A DNA stretch of 64,000 nucleotides, taken from positions 1 to 64,000 of the forward strand of contig CAWIHA010000021.1 of NCBI GenBank assembly GCA_963835855.1, in the 5' to 3' direction. Each line of letters begins with the position of its first letter. Within the stretch, counting starts at the first letter, position 1. A model generated the notes under the pieces. It did not search any database. It saw nothing but the letters and a program-made list of their open reading frames with translations, and was not told the DNA's origin. Shown piece after piece: positions 35,563 to 43,421 of this stretch. Source of the DNA: CAWIHA01 sp963835855 (GTDB lineage Bacteria; Acidobacteriota; Terriglobia; Bryobacterales; Bryobacteraceae). The position numbers and the translations under genes are program-made.

Positions 35563-36156
35563 ATGCTGATAGATTTCGAACTAATCGGGCGTGCGCGCGA
35601 TGGGGATCGTGCCGCGTACAACCGGATTGTCGAGGCCTATCGTAAGCGTATCCTGGGCACGATTGCGAGGCTGATTGGGCGGCCGGAAGATGTCGAAGAT
35701 GTGGGCCAGGAAGTCTTTCTCCGGCTCTACTTCTCGCTCGATCAGTTGCGCTCGCCAGAAGTGTTCGAGCCATGGCTCTACCGGCTCAGCGTGAATGCCG
35801 CGTATGATTACTTGCGGCGCCAGCGGCGGCGGAAGGAGTTGCGTATGGCGGACCTTTCCGAGCAGCAGGTGATGGTGGCAGACGCCGTAGCGGGCAGTAA
35901 GCACGAGCGGGAGGAACAGCGGCGGAAGGGAGTCCGGGAGCTGGTCGATTCGCTCCTGGTCGCGATTTCCACCCAGGATCGGCTCTTGTTGACGCTGCGG
36001 GAAATCGAAGGGCTCTCGCTCAAGGAACTGGAAGCGATTTACGGCGTGAACGAGAATGCACTGAAGGTGAGACTTTTCCGGGCCCGGCAACGGGTCTTGA
36101 AGGTCTACACGGCAAGGAAGCGGGACTCCGGCGCTGTCCGGGGAACCGGAGGGTAG
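35563..36156 (+). CDS. RNA polymerase sigma factor, ECF family
   Basis: A 197-aa sigma-70 family factor of the extracytoplasmic type. Region 2 is visible in AYRKRILGTIARLIGRPEDVEDVGQEVFLRLY and region 4 in LTLREIEGLSLKELEAIYGV followed by ALKVRLFRARQRVLKVY. The two are joined by a linker with no sigma region 3. The target promoter is not readable. The next gene, starting 8 nt after its stop, is a membrane protein with a soluble N-terminal part, placed like an anti-sigma factor, so this is probably a stress operon. Confidence 0.9.
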   Translation: MLIDFELIGRARDGDRAAYNRIVEAYRKRILGTIARLIGRPEDVEDVGQEVFLRLYFSLDQLRSPEVFEPWLYRLSVNAAYDYLRRQRRRKELRMADLSEQQVMVADAVAGSKHEREEQRRKGVRELVDSLLVAISTQDRLLLTLREIEGLSLKELEAIYGVNENALKVRLFRARQRVLKVYTARKRDSGAVRGTGG

Positions 36157-36163
36157 AGGGAAT

Positions 36164-36520
36164 ATGTCGCACCAGCAGGATTTGGATCGACGGGAGGCCG
36201 ACGCCCGGCTCTTGGCCCTGTTTGGGGCTTATCGGGAGGCGCTTCCCGACCCGGACGCCAGCGCCGGTTTCATGCCCCGGCTCTGGGAACGAATTGAAGC
36301 GCGCCAGTCGTTCGCGTATGGTTTCAAACGGCTCGCGCAAGGGTTCATTACCGCCGCGGCCGTCGCCTCACTTGCCATGGGCGTGTATTTGGCGCGCCCG
36401 CCACGCCGACTCTCGCCGTTCTATACCCACAGCTACCTCGAGCTGCTCGCTGCAGGCCAGAACCACGACAATCTCGCCGACGCCGAGATTGTCCAGGCGG
36501 TCGAGGGAAGGACTCGATGA
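36164..36520 (+). CDS. Putative anti-sigma factor, single-pass membrane protein
   Basis: A 118-aa protein with one membrane segment at about residues 60-78 (FITAAAVASLAMGVYLA) between a cytosolic N-terminal part (READARLLALFGAYREALPD) and a short extracytoplasmic tail. The layout fits a small anti-sigma factor for the ECF sigma gene upstream, but no zinc HxxxCxxC motif is visible, so it is not a ZAS-type. The stop overlaps the following gene's ATG by 4 nt (ATGA), giving a sigma-anti-sigma-chaperone cassette. Confidence 0.6.
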   Translation: MSHQQDLDRREADARLLALFGAYREALPDPDASAGFMPRLWERIEARQSFAYGFKRLAQGFITAAAVASLAMGVYLARPPRRLSPFYTHSYLELLAAGQNHDNLADAEIVQAVEGRTR

Positions 36521-36912
36521 AGCGGGCGAGCCTTTCCATCGTTGTCTACATCGTTTTGGTCTTCCTGAGCGGTGTGCTGATAGGAAGCATTGGGGCCGGC
36601 CTCTACAACAGGCGCTCGGTGAGCGCCAGGGCCAGTCTGCCCAGCCCGGAAGAGTTGCGGCAGCGGTATGCCGAGGAACTGCGCACACGCCTGAAGCTGC
36701 AGCCCGGGCAAATCCAGAAGCTCAGCGCAATCCTCGACGAGACGCACGAGCGTTTCCGCAAATTGCACGAGAAGTATTGGCCTGAAGTCAAGGCCATTCA
36801 GGACGTGCAGGTCCAGCAGATCCGCTCCATCCTCAATAGCAGCCAGCTCGGTGAATACGAAAAGATGCGGGAGGAGAGGGAGCGCGAGCGGCAGCTCCGC
36901 GAACGGCGCTAA
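36517..36912 (+). CDS. Spy/CpxP-like periplasmic protein
   Basis: A 131-aa protein with an N-terminal membrane anchor (VVYIVLVFLSGVLIGSIGAGLY) and a long helical part with LQPGQIQKLSAILDETHERF, as in Spy and CpxP relatives, ending in an Arg/Glu-rich coil. It is likely a membrane-tethered periplasmic chaperone or metal-response protein. Its start overlaps the putative anti-sigma gene by 4 nt. This is the second Spy-like protein in the window. Confidence 0.65.
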   Translation: MKRASLSIVVYIVLVFLSGVLIGSIGAGLYNRRSVSARASLPSPEELRQRYAEELRTRLKLQPGQIQKLSAILDETHERFRKLHEKYWPEVKAIQDVQVQQIRSILNSSQLGEYEKMREERERERQLRERR

Positions 36913-36936
36913 TCGCGGTATTTAGGCGGGGCCGGA

Positions 36937-37572
36937 CTACTTCGGTTGCCGGGCTTTCTTCTTCCCGGCCACAGGCTTCTTCTCGTCCGCAGCTTTCTTT
37001 TTTCCGGCTGCGGACTTCTTTTCGATGGCAGCTTTCCCAGCTGCGGGTTTCTTCTCTTCGGCAGCTTTCCCGGCTACGGGCTTCTCTTCTTCGGCGGCTT
37101 TCTTTTTCGCAACCGCGGGTTTCTCTTCGCCGGCGATTTTCCCTGCCACGGGTTTCTCCTCGGTGGCGGCTTGCTCTATCCCGGCTACGGGCTTCTCTTC
37201 TTCCGCAGTTTTCTTTTTCGCGGCTACGGGTTTCTCTTCGTCGGCGGCTTTTTCGACTACCGGCTTCTTTTCGTCGGCAGCTTTCCCGGCTGTGGGCTTT
37301 TGCTCCTCCGCGGCTTTCTTCTGCTCGCTGGCGGCCTTCTTCTTCTCGTCCGCAGCCTTCTTCTCGACCGCGGCCTTCGCGTACTTCTTCTGGAACCGAT
37401 CGATGCGGCCGGCGGTGTCCATCAGCTTCTGGCGTCCGGTGTAAAAAGGGTGGCACTTGGAGCAGATTTCCACGCGGAGGTCGCCTTTGTGCGTGGAGCG
37501 CGTCCGGAAGGTGCTGCCGCAGGCGCAGATCACGTTGACTTCGTTATAAGCGGGGTGAATCTCAGGCTTCAT
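36937..37572 (-). CDS. rpmE: Ribosomal protein L31 with long Lys/Ala/Glu/Pro repeat extension
   Basis: The first 66 residues are a standard L31: MKPEIHPAYNEVNVICACGS, with Cys16, Cys18, Cys37 and Cys40 forming the zinc knuckle, and FYTGRQKLMDTAGRIDRF near the end. The remaining 145 residues are a repeat tail in units of about 11-12 residues around EEKPVAGK and KKAADE, giving an overall strong positive charge like the C-terminal arm of histone H1. Normal L31 is 66-70 aa, so the extension more than doubles the protein. It is in one uninterrupted frame with codon bias like a real gene. A GAAAGGATC ribosome site is 14 nt upstream. The role of the tail is unknown. Confidence 0.9.
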   Translation of the reverse strand: MKPEIHPAYNEVNVICACGSTFRTRSTHKGDLRVEICSKCHPFYTGRQKLMDTAGRIDRFQKKYAKAAVEKKAADEKKKAASEQKKAAEEQKPTAGKAADEKKPVVEKAADEEKPVAAKKKTAEEEKPVAGIEQAATEEKPVAGKIAGEEKPAVAKKKAAEEEKPVAGKAAEEKKPAAGKAAIEKKSAAGKKKAADEKKPVAGKKKARQPK

Positions 37573-37678
37573 GAGAACAGAGTGATCCTTTCACGATTTC
37601 GCGCGGAAAGTTTAGTATAGCAAAGCGCCGGAGGGACGCTGGCCCGCGCCCGGCCGCTTGCGAAGGCGCGCCAGAAAA

Positions 37679-37712
37679 CAACCCCCGCCGCAGCCGTCAA
37701 CTGGGCGGGGGT
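37679..37712 (-). terminator. Strong stem-loop with T-rich tail upstream of rpmE
   Basis: A 10-bp stem AACCCCCGCC with GGCGGGGGTT and a 14-nt loop. On the minus strand it is followed by TTGTTTT, so it looks like an intrinsic terminator of the RNA region that starts near 37900, about 100 nt before rpmE. It could serve as an attenuator for rpmE. Confidence 0.65.
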
Positions 37713-37827
37713 TGCCGGTAGCCAATAGGATGAGCCTGAGGCTCATCAGACCTCAGTGAGGCGGCCGTTCCGCAGGAACTTTGGCCTCGCCACTGATTTC
37801 AAGGCCGGCTACGTGAGAACAGGCGAC

Positions 37828-37872
37828 TCAGGAGTCGGCCACCTCACGAGGGATACTACTGCCAGATGACAT
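37828..37872 (-). CDS. Possible 14-codon leader peptide
   Basis: The ATG at 37872 is followed by 13 codons (MSSGSSIPREVADS) and a stop. It is preceded by the unusually long ribosome-binding match AGAAAGGAGGTG, whose AGGAGG core is 12 nt before the ATG. A second frame begins at the GTG inside that match and gives VVQENVIWQ before a stop. Either could be a leader peptide that reports translation status to the following hairpins. No direct proof. Confidence 0.3.
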   Translation of the reverse strand: MSSGSSIPREVADS

Positions 37873-38007
37873 TTTCCTGGACCACCTCCTTTCTCAGTGA
37901 TGCCCTCATCGTAAGAAATCCGCGGCATTCTTGTCAATGGAAAGGACGCCGCGCGGTGTACAACTTGGATGGCAGCGGCACCGGCAGAGGCCGGGCAGGC
38001 CCGGTCT

Positions 38008-39024
38008 CTACAGTTCCTTTGCCAGGAACCGGCACATGGCCAGGCCGTCCAAAAGATTGAATGGAAATTGACCGGTGGTGTAATGCCCGCACGGCAAGCT
38101 GAGCGCGCGATGCGGCAGGCCGCGCCTGCGAAACGCTTCTAAGACCTGCTGGGAGTAGACGGGCAGGAAACTGGTGTCGTAGCGCGCCCAGATGAGCAGG
38201 GTCTTCAGGCCGCGGCCAACCAGCCGGCCGATGTAACTGGCCGGACTGATGACGGCCCAGTACTCGCGCAGCTCGTCCTCGGTCACCTGCTGGGCAAGCC
38301 CTTCGCGGACGTGCCGGGTCGAAAGACCGGTCCAGACCACATCGGAGAAATACATCGATACGTGGTTGAAGACGCCCGTGCGGATGCGGCTATCGTGAGC
38401 GGCTGCGATGAATGCGATGCACGAGCCGAGGCTGGTGCCAAGGACGCCGAGTTTCGTGTAGCCCTGCTGCTCGAGCCAGTCCAGACACGCGCGGGCATCG
38501 ATGACCGATTGCCGTGAGGCATGGATGGTGCGGCCGACGTTGCTTGAAACATGATAGTCGGCGCGCTCGGTTTCGGCGGGCTTACGGCGGTCGTGGTAGG
38601 CGAGGCTCATCCGCAAAGCTGTCACTCCGAAACGGTTCAACAAGCGGCAGAGGCCGGCATGTCCCTGGGCGCCGGCGTTCCATTGCGGCAGCACCAGCAC
38701 GGCCCGGCCCCGGTCGTGCGCGGCAGGAAACAGGTCCGCATGCACGAGGTTGTTTTCGGGATAAGGGGTCGTAAGCGGGCTCGTGAACGTCAGGTGGCAC
38801 CCGTCGCAGCGGTAGTCCGAAGGCTGCCGGTAAGAGAAGAACGCTTCGGAGGCGTCCAGCGCGCGCGCGGTGCGCTCACGGACCGGCCGGCGCTCGTCGC
38901 CGTTGGCGGGCTCGATCTCCAGCCACTCGAGGCCCCACTCGAACGGGCGTACGATCCGGTTCTTGTCGCGGCTGGCGAGCCGTCTCTCCCAGGAATCGAT
39001 CCACCGCGCGTATAGGCGTGGCAT
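38008..39024 (-). CDS. Alpha/beta hydrolase family protein
   Basis: A 338-aa soluble protein. The nucleophile elbow is GTSLGS near residue 195 (LGVLGTSLGSCIAFIAAAHD) and a C-terminal catalytic His is in LPCGHYTTGQFPF. The region VLVLPQWNAGAQGHAGLCRLLNRFGVTALRMSLAYHDRR fits the lid-bearing large hydrolases. There is no signal peptide and no clear substrate clue. A DUF2048/abhydrolase-18 style relation is possible. It stands alone, with a candidate sRNA gene upstream on the same strand. Confidence 0.8.
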   Translation of the reverse strand: MPRLYARWIDSWERRLASRDKNRIVRPFEWGLEWLEIEPANGDERRPVRERTARALDASEAFFSYRQPSDYRCDGCHLTFTSPLTTPYPENNLVHADLFPAAHDRGRAVLVLPQWNAGAQGHAGLCRLLNRFGVTALRMSLAYHDRRKPAETERADYHVSSNVGRTIHASRQSVIDARACLDWLEQQGYTKLGVLGTSLGSCIAFIAAAHDSRIRTGVFNHVSMYFSDVVWTGLSTRHVREGLAQQVTEDELREYWAVISPASYIGRLVGRGLKTLLIWARYDTSFLPVYSQQVLEAFRRRGLPHRALSLPCGHYTTGQFPFNLLDGLAMCRFLAKEL

Positions 39025-39126
39025 GAAGGGAGAATCATTTTAACAGACAGCCGGGATGAGCGCCGCGTGGCGGGTGCGGGAGAAGCGCCTGTTGAAGGAA
39101 AACCCGGAGACCGTCTGCTGCGGGCC

Positions 39127-39150
39127 AAAAAAACCCCGCCTGAAGCGGGG
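39127..39150 (-). terminator. Intrinsic terminator of the candidate sRNA
   Basis: On the minus strand CCCCGC TTCA G GCGGGG forms a compact stem that is followed by seven T residues. This is a textbook intrinsic terminator. It lies about 100 nt upstream of the hydrolase start, so it should end an RNA that begins above it. Confidence 0.85.
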
Positions 39151-39198
39151 TAGGGAGAGCTGAACAAACTCGGTGAGGCAACTGCCCCAAAGCGTTCG
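39127..39198 (-). ncRNA. Candidate small RNA of about 70 nt
   Basis: A short unit on the minus strand with a promoter-like pair and a strong terminator, and no ORF between them. The promoter elements are at 39205-39210 and 39227-39232. The 5' end would be near 39198. The body contains GGGGCAGTTGCC, which can fold. It is not an Rfam type that I recognise. Confidence 0.5.
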
Positions 39199-39204
39199 TT
39201 AACC

Positions 39205-39232
39205 TCTATAGTGTTGCCTACACTAAGGGCAA
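39205..39232 (-). promoter_or_regulatory. Sigma-70-like promoter of the candidate sRNA
   Basis: On the minus strand TTGCCC (39232-39227) and TATAGA (39210-39205) are separated by 16 bases. TATAGA agrees with the consensus at five of six or so positions, the -35 at four. Confidence 0.5.
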
Positions 39233-39357
39233 TCGATCTTCCAAATGGAAGTTGCAGATAATGCGCGGCTGGAGCGGTTGCCGCCTTCCGTTTTCGGTAT
39301 GCCCGCCGCTTGGGACGCTACAGAATTTTGAAGCGCCGGCGCGGTACAATACCTCGG

Positions 39358-40575
39358 GTGACCCCGGCTCCGGTTTCAGATGCTGTGCGCGTAGGCCATT
39401 GCGAGACTGTGCTTCCGGCGTGCTTGGCGCGGAAGGCCCTGGCGGGTTTCTTTCTTTCCGGCTTGTTGTTGTCCTTTCCCGGCGCCATCTTGCCAGCCTG
39501 GCGGCATTACTTGACCCAGGATTTTCTCACGGTGGGGAATTACTTCCTCAGCATGAATCTGGGCATTGGGGCGTCGCTCGCGGCCGTCCGGTTCCTGATT
39601 CGCAAGCGCGATATTTCACGATCGCTGATTATTGCTTCGAGCCTCGCGTACGCATCCTTCATGTTCCTCGCATTCGTGCCGGTCGCGGCTTCGCCGTGGT
39701 GGCGAATGGCCGGTCTGTTCGGCATCGGCTGCGGCGCCGGCCTGTTGAACACGGGGGTGTTTCAGGCCGTTTCCAGGCTATACCAGCGGGACCGGACCGC
39801 GACCCTCAACCTTGCGGGCGTTTTGTTCGGGCTCGGCTGTGTTTTGATTCCCGTGCTCATCGCCGGGACGTTTTACGCCTACACGGTGCAGAGTATTCTG
39901 ATACTCGTCGCACTCATACCGGCCGGCTTCATCGTCCTGTATGCGCGCTCGCGCTTCAGCTTGGAAACGCCTGCCGGAGAGTCGTCCTGGCGGCGGGCGC
40001 TGGCCGATTTTAAAACCCCGACCGCGGTGCTTTTCACGCTGCTGCTGTTCTTCCAGTTCGGCAACGAGTGGTCCATCGCGGGCTGGCTGCCGCTGTTTCT
40101 TATGCAGCGGCTCGGTATCAGCGCGGAGTCATCGTTGCTCATGCTCGCCCTTTACTGGCTGGCGTTGCAGGTGGGGCGCGTGGCCGTGTTTTGGCTTTTG
40201 CCCGCGGTGAGCCATGGGAAGCTGCTGATGGGCAGCGTGGCCGCAGCTCTGTTCGGCTGCACGATCCTTAGCTCGACCGATAACCGCTTCGGCGCGGTCG
40301 CGGGTATCCTCCTGGTTGGCGGCGGCTTCGCTTCGGTTTACCCCCTGGTTGCCGAGAAAATCCGCGGGCGCTTTCCGTATTACCACCCCGGTTTCTTCAA
40401 TGGCATCTTCTCGTTCGCACTTACCGGCGGCCTGCTCGCACCGTGGTCGCTGGGATTCTTCGCGGACATGTGGGGGATTCGGGTTGTGATGGCGCTGCCG
40501 CTGCTCGGCACGCTGATGGTCTTTGTCCTGCTGCTCCTGATCTGGGCCGAGGCGAAATTGAAGGCGCTAGCGTAG
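39358..40575 (+). CDS. MFS transporter
   Basis: A membrane transporter with about twelve hydrophobic segments. The GTG at 39358 gives 405 aa; the frame continues upstream to 39310, but the extra residues are not hydrophobic. The early FFLSGLLLSFPGAILPAWRHYL and the later FFQFGNEWSIAGWLPLFLMQRLGI indicate a sugar-phosphate/fucose-permease-like major facilitator, but the substrate is not determined. It is separated from the DacB-like gene by 18 nt, so both may be one transcript. Confidence 0.75.
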   Translation: MTPAPVSDAVRVGHCETVLPACLARKALAGFFLSGLLLSFPGAILPAWRHYLTQDFLTVGNYFLSMNLGIGASLAAVRFLIRKRDISRSLIIASSLAYASFMFLAFVPVAASPWWRMAGLFGIGCGAGLLNTGVFQAVSRLYQRDRTATLNLAGVLFGLGCVLIPVLIAGTFYAYTVQSILILVALIPAGFIVLYARSRFSLETPAGESSWRRALADFKTPTAVLFTLLLFFQFGNEWSIAGWLPLFLMQRLGISAESSLLMLALYWLALQVGRVAVFWLLPAVSHGKLLMGSVAAALFGCTILSSTDNRFGAVAGILLVGGGFASVYPLVAEKIRGRFPYYHPGFFNGIFSFALTGGLLAPWSLGFFADMWGIRVVMALPLLGTLMVFVLLLLIWAEAKLKALA

Positions 40576-40593
40576 CCGCGGGGCTGGTCTATC

Positions 40594-42183
40594 ATGCGCT
40601 GGCTCCTGATGCTTCCGCTGCTCTGGACTCCGGCACAGAGTCCCCAGCAGCCGGCACCTGACCGTTTACCGGTCCCAACAACGTGCGGCCAGCCGCCCGA
40701 GGCGTCCGCCGCGCGGTTGGCACTCCACCAAGGGAAGCATGCGGCGCCGTTCCGCCCTCTCGGGCGGCGGATTAAGGCGGCGCTGCGGTCGAGCCCGGCT
40801 GGGGCGCGCGCGTTTTGGGGAATTGAGGTCGCCGATCCGGGCCGGGGGACAGTGCTGTACCAGTTGAACGCCGAGCGGTTGTTCGTTCCCGCTTCGAACG
40901 CCAAGCTGTTCACCACGGCGCTGGCGCTGGTGCGGCTCGGCCCGGATTACCGGTTCGAAACTACGATTCGCGCCATGGAAGCTGCCGATCGATCCGGCCG
41001 GATCGCGGGCGATCTGACGCTGGTTGGCGGCGGCGACCCGATGCTTTCCGCACGCGCGGCGCCGTACCGGAAGGGGCCGGTCACCGGGGAGCCATTGCAA
41101 GCGATCGAGGCGCTTGCAGACCAAGTGGCCGCGCGCGGGGTGCGCCGCGTCGATGGCGACGTTATCGGTGACGACACCGCCTACGTTTGGGAGCCATATC
41201 CCGAAGGTTGGACGACCGACGACGTTTTGTGGGACTGGGGCGCGCCGGTGAGCGCGCTCACGGTGAACGACAACGTGATTACGATTACGCTGCGCGCCAC
41301 GGAACCGGGGCGTCCGCCGGCGATCTCGCTCTCGCCTGCGCTCGAGTATTACTCGATTGATAACCGTGTGCGCGTGGGCCAGGGGTTCGAGACGAAAGTG
41401 AATGTCGAGCGGCTCACCGGTTCGCGGGAGCTGCGGCTTGGGGGAACGCTTGGCGCGGGCGCCGAAACGACGCTCGCTGTGGCCATCGACGATCCGGCCG
41501 CTTACGCCGCCGGCGCGCTCAAGGGTGCGCTCGAGCGGCGAGGCGTCACGATTCGCGGGCGCGCGGTGGCGCGGCACCGTTTCGAGAACGAGGTTGGCGA
41601 TCTCCTGGCTGGTGAAGGCCCGCCCGCGCCGGCCGCCGGCGTCGAACTGGCGCGGCGCGTATCTCCGCCGCTTTGGGAGCTGCTCCAGATCATCGACAAA
41701 GCCAGTGTGAACCTGCATGCCGAACTCATGCTGTGCGAAGTGGGGCGTGTTCGCCGCGGCATCGGAAGCCGTGAAGCCGGTTTGGAGGAGATGAAGGCGT
41801 TTCTCGGCGAGGCCGGCCTCGATCCCAGCGCTTACTTTTTCGCGGATGGCTCCGGGCTTTCGCGATATGACCTGGTTACGCCGGAGGCCGTTGTTGATCT
41901 GCTCCGGCATATGTATTTATCCGAGCACCGGGAACAATGGCTTTCCCTACTGCCGCAGGGAGGCGAAGACGGAACGCTGGCGGACCGGTTCAGCGGCCAG
42001 CCAGCCGCGCGGCGGATACACGCCAAGACCGGCTCCGAGGAACACGCGCTGGCGCTTTCGGGTTATGCGGAATCGAAAACGCATGGGATGCTAGTCTTTT
42101 CCATCCTCGCGAACAACTTCAACGCGCCGGCGGCCGAGATGCGGGCGCTCGCCGATAAGATCGCGCTGCTGCTGGTTAAGTGA
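40594..42183 (+). CDS. dacB: D-alanyl-D-alanine carboxypeptidase/endopeptidase, PBP4 type (S13)
   Basis: A 529-aa penicillin-binding protein of the S13 family that trims peptidoglycan cross-links in the periplasm. The N terminus has a hydrophobic export leader (LLMLPLLWTPAQS). The catalytic Ser101-x-x-Lys104 is in VPASNAKLFTTAL, a DGSGLSRYD segment lies near residue 420 and the KTG triad is in IHAKTGSEEHALAL. The large inserted domain between Ser and SxN motifs fits the PBP4 layout. Start by ATG at 40594; the first 20 residues are the signal peptide. It follows the MFS gene closely. Confidence 0.88.
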   Translation: MRWLLMLPLLWTPAQSPQQPAPDRLPVPTTCGQPPEASAARLALHQGKHAAPFRPLGRRIKAALRSSPAGARAFWGIEVADPGRGTVLYQLNAERLFVPASNAKLFTTALALVRLGPDYRFETTIRAMEAADRSGRIAGDLTLVGGGDPMLSARAAPYRKGPVTGEPLQAIEALADQVAARGVRRVDGDVIGDDTAYVWEPYPEGWTTDDVLWDWGAPVSALTVNDNVITITLRATEPGRPPAISLSPALEYYSIDNRVRVGQGFETKVNVERLTGSRELRLGGTLGAGAETTLAVAIDDPAAYAAGALKGALERRGVTIRGRAVARHRFENEVGDLLAGEGPPAPAAGVELARRVSPPLWELLQIIDKASVNLHAELMLCEVGRVRRGIGSREAGLEEMKAFLGEAGLDPSAYFFADGSGLSRYDLVTPEAVVDLLRHMYLSEHREQWLSLLPQGGEDGTLADRFSGQPAARRIHAKTGSEEHALALSGYAESKTHGMLVFSILANNFNAPAAEMRALADKIALLLVK

Positions 42184-42186
42184 AGG

Positions 42187-42540
42187 GTGCGGCGCTGCGG
42201 AACCTGGGCCAGGAAGCCTTGCCAAGAGGAGCGAGCCGTCTATACTAAAGAGGGAGGAGTTAGATTTTCCTACTTTGTGACCATGGCCATCGTCAATAAA
42301 GCTTTTGAAACGGCAGTTTTGGTATCTGGCGATAAGGACTACCCTGAGACCGTGCGGACTGTGAAGAACATGGGGCTGCGCGTGGAGATCGTCTCTTTTT
42401 GGAAGAGCCTATCTCAAGAATTGGTTGCGGAATCATCTGCCCCGGTGGCTTATTTGGACGATATCCGCACATGCATCGAACTTCCAACTCCTGACAGCGA
42501 AGCCGATAAACTTGTGCAACCCGAGCAGAGCGGCTGCTAA
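42187..42540 (+). pseudogene. Truncated NYN-domain protein remnant
   Basis: The ORF of 117 codons contains the C-terminal half of a NYN (PIN-like) RNase domain: FETAVLVSGDKDYPETVRTVKNMG and LRVEIVSFWKSLS. The first half, with the catalytic Asp in a FIDGxN context, is absent and replaced by an unrelated stretch. It starts 3 nt after dacB and ends inside a low-GC island. I regard it as a remnant, although a shortened but translated protein is possible. Confidence 0.6.
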
Positions 42541-42555
42541 GCAAGGAGGCTAGCT

Positions 42556-43257
42556 GTGCCTGACACAACACTTGTTATGATTTGCGTTTACTTTGCGATT
42601 GTCCGTCTCGTCTACTCACTCCTTGAGCGAAGAGAACGCCGCTTTGTCCTTTGGGAACTGGCCTCCGACGCTGGGTTTGTGGGAATCAGTCTTGTCCTTC
42701 TCTCCTATTGCCCGACGACACGTGCCTCGTTCCTGGTCCTGCTAGTGTACGTGCTTTCGGCACTCTTGCCTTACGCTATGGAACGTAAGGCCCCGATCGA
42801 AGCCACTGGAATGATGGATACCGGGGGGCGACCGATAGTGTGGTTCGGTCTTGTTGATTCGGTTTGGGTGACTTGTATGGGCGCAACGTGTGCTCTGATC
42901 CTCGCCGGCTACGGGGAAAACGTCATCGGCCCACTACCACCGAGGCATCGGTCAGCAGACTTCTATCAAGCGGCCATCGCGGAAGCGAGCTTTTTCTTGG
43001 GCTTCATCACGAACGCCATCTTCGCAGGGGGAGCGGCGCTCAGTGGCTGCATGGCAATCTTGTGGGCTGGCGAGATATGGCGGAAGTGGCGCGGACGAGG
43101 CACGGTGGAGCACACCCAGTATCTGGCGCAAACCGTCGCATCCCAAAAGATGGTATTTGCGTACTTCGCTATGGTAGTTGCAGCTATCGGATGGGCAGCA
43201 GTGCCCATCCACACCCGTATGATCGACTTGCGGGAGATGATGCCTCTGCCGAGGTGA
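42556..43257 (+). CDS. Hypothetical membrane protein
   Basis: A 233-aa protein with about five hydrophobic segments, for example VMICVYFAIVRLVYSLLE and ASFLVLLVYVLSALLPYA. It has no recognised family and a lower GC content than the neighbours. The start GTG/ATG is unresolved; GGAGGC is near 42545. It belongs to the small accessory island 42.2-43.7 kb. Confidence 0.5.
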   Translation: MPDTTLVMICVYFAIVRLVYSLLERRERRFVLWELASDAGFVGISLVLLSYCPTTRASFLVLLVYVLSALLPYAMERKAPIEATGMMDTGGRPIVWFGLVDSVWVTCMGATCALILAGYGENVIGPLPPRHRSADFYQAAIAEASFFLGFITNAIFAGGAALSGCMAILWAGEIWRKWRGRGTVEHTQYLAQTVASQKMVFAYFAMVVAAIGWAAVPIHTRMIDLREMMPLPR

Positions 43258-43421
43258 CCGGAAAAGGCACTGTCAACGTGTGTTCCGGCGCGTGCGTCAC
43301 AGTAATCCCTTGCAACACCTTCTCCAGCTCCTTTTGGCTCACGGCCGGGCCGAATTTTATGGTGTGGCGTTCGATCATTGAAAAGTTGGTGTGTTATGAT
43401 GCCTGTTGATTGGAGGCGCAC

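Larger units (their letters stand above)
37675..37905 (-). ncRNA. Hairpin-rich RNA region upstream of rpmE (candidate leader or sRNA)
   Basis: On the minus strand this stretch has several good hairpins in succession: CGTGAG/CTCACG enclosing GACTC/GAGTC (about 37811-37849), a stem GTTCC/GGAAC inside a larger CAGTG/CACTG pairing (about 37754-37796), a perfect GATGAGCC/GGCTCATC (37729-37747) and a strong G/C-rich stem at the end (37679-37712). At its 5' end it carries AGAAAGGAGGTGGTCC (complement of 37879-37894), which matches the reverse complement of the usual 16S 3' end at 15 of 16 bases. It lies directly upstream of rpmE. I recognise no described RNA family; Rfam motifs from Acidobacteria such as Acido-1 need testing. 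Confidence 0.55.
39025..39357. other. Divergent intergenic region between the hydrolase and the MFS transporter
   Basis: About 330 nt. It holds the candidate sRNA at 39127-39198 with its own promoter on the minus strand. A GAAGTTGCAGATAATGC stretch near 39248 may belong to the transporter promoter, but I cannot place a convincing -10/-35 pair there. Confidence 0.4.

Noticed and set aside
37879..37894. Possible broken copy of a 16S rRNA 3' end on the plus strand
   Set aside because: No other 16S sequence surrounds it, and the reading as a long Shine-Dalgarno on the minus strand fits the context better.
43184..43378. 64-codon minus-strand ORF after the hypothetical membrane gene
   Set aside because: It overlaps the end of the plus-strand gene and has no ribosome site, although its composition is protein-like.
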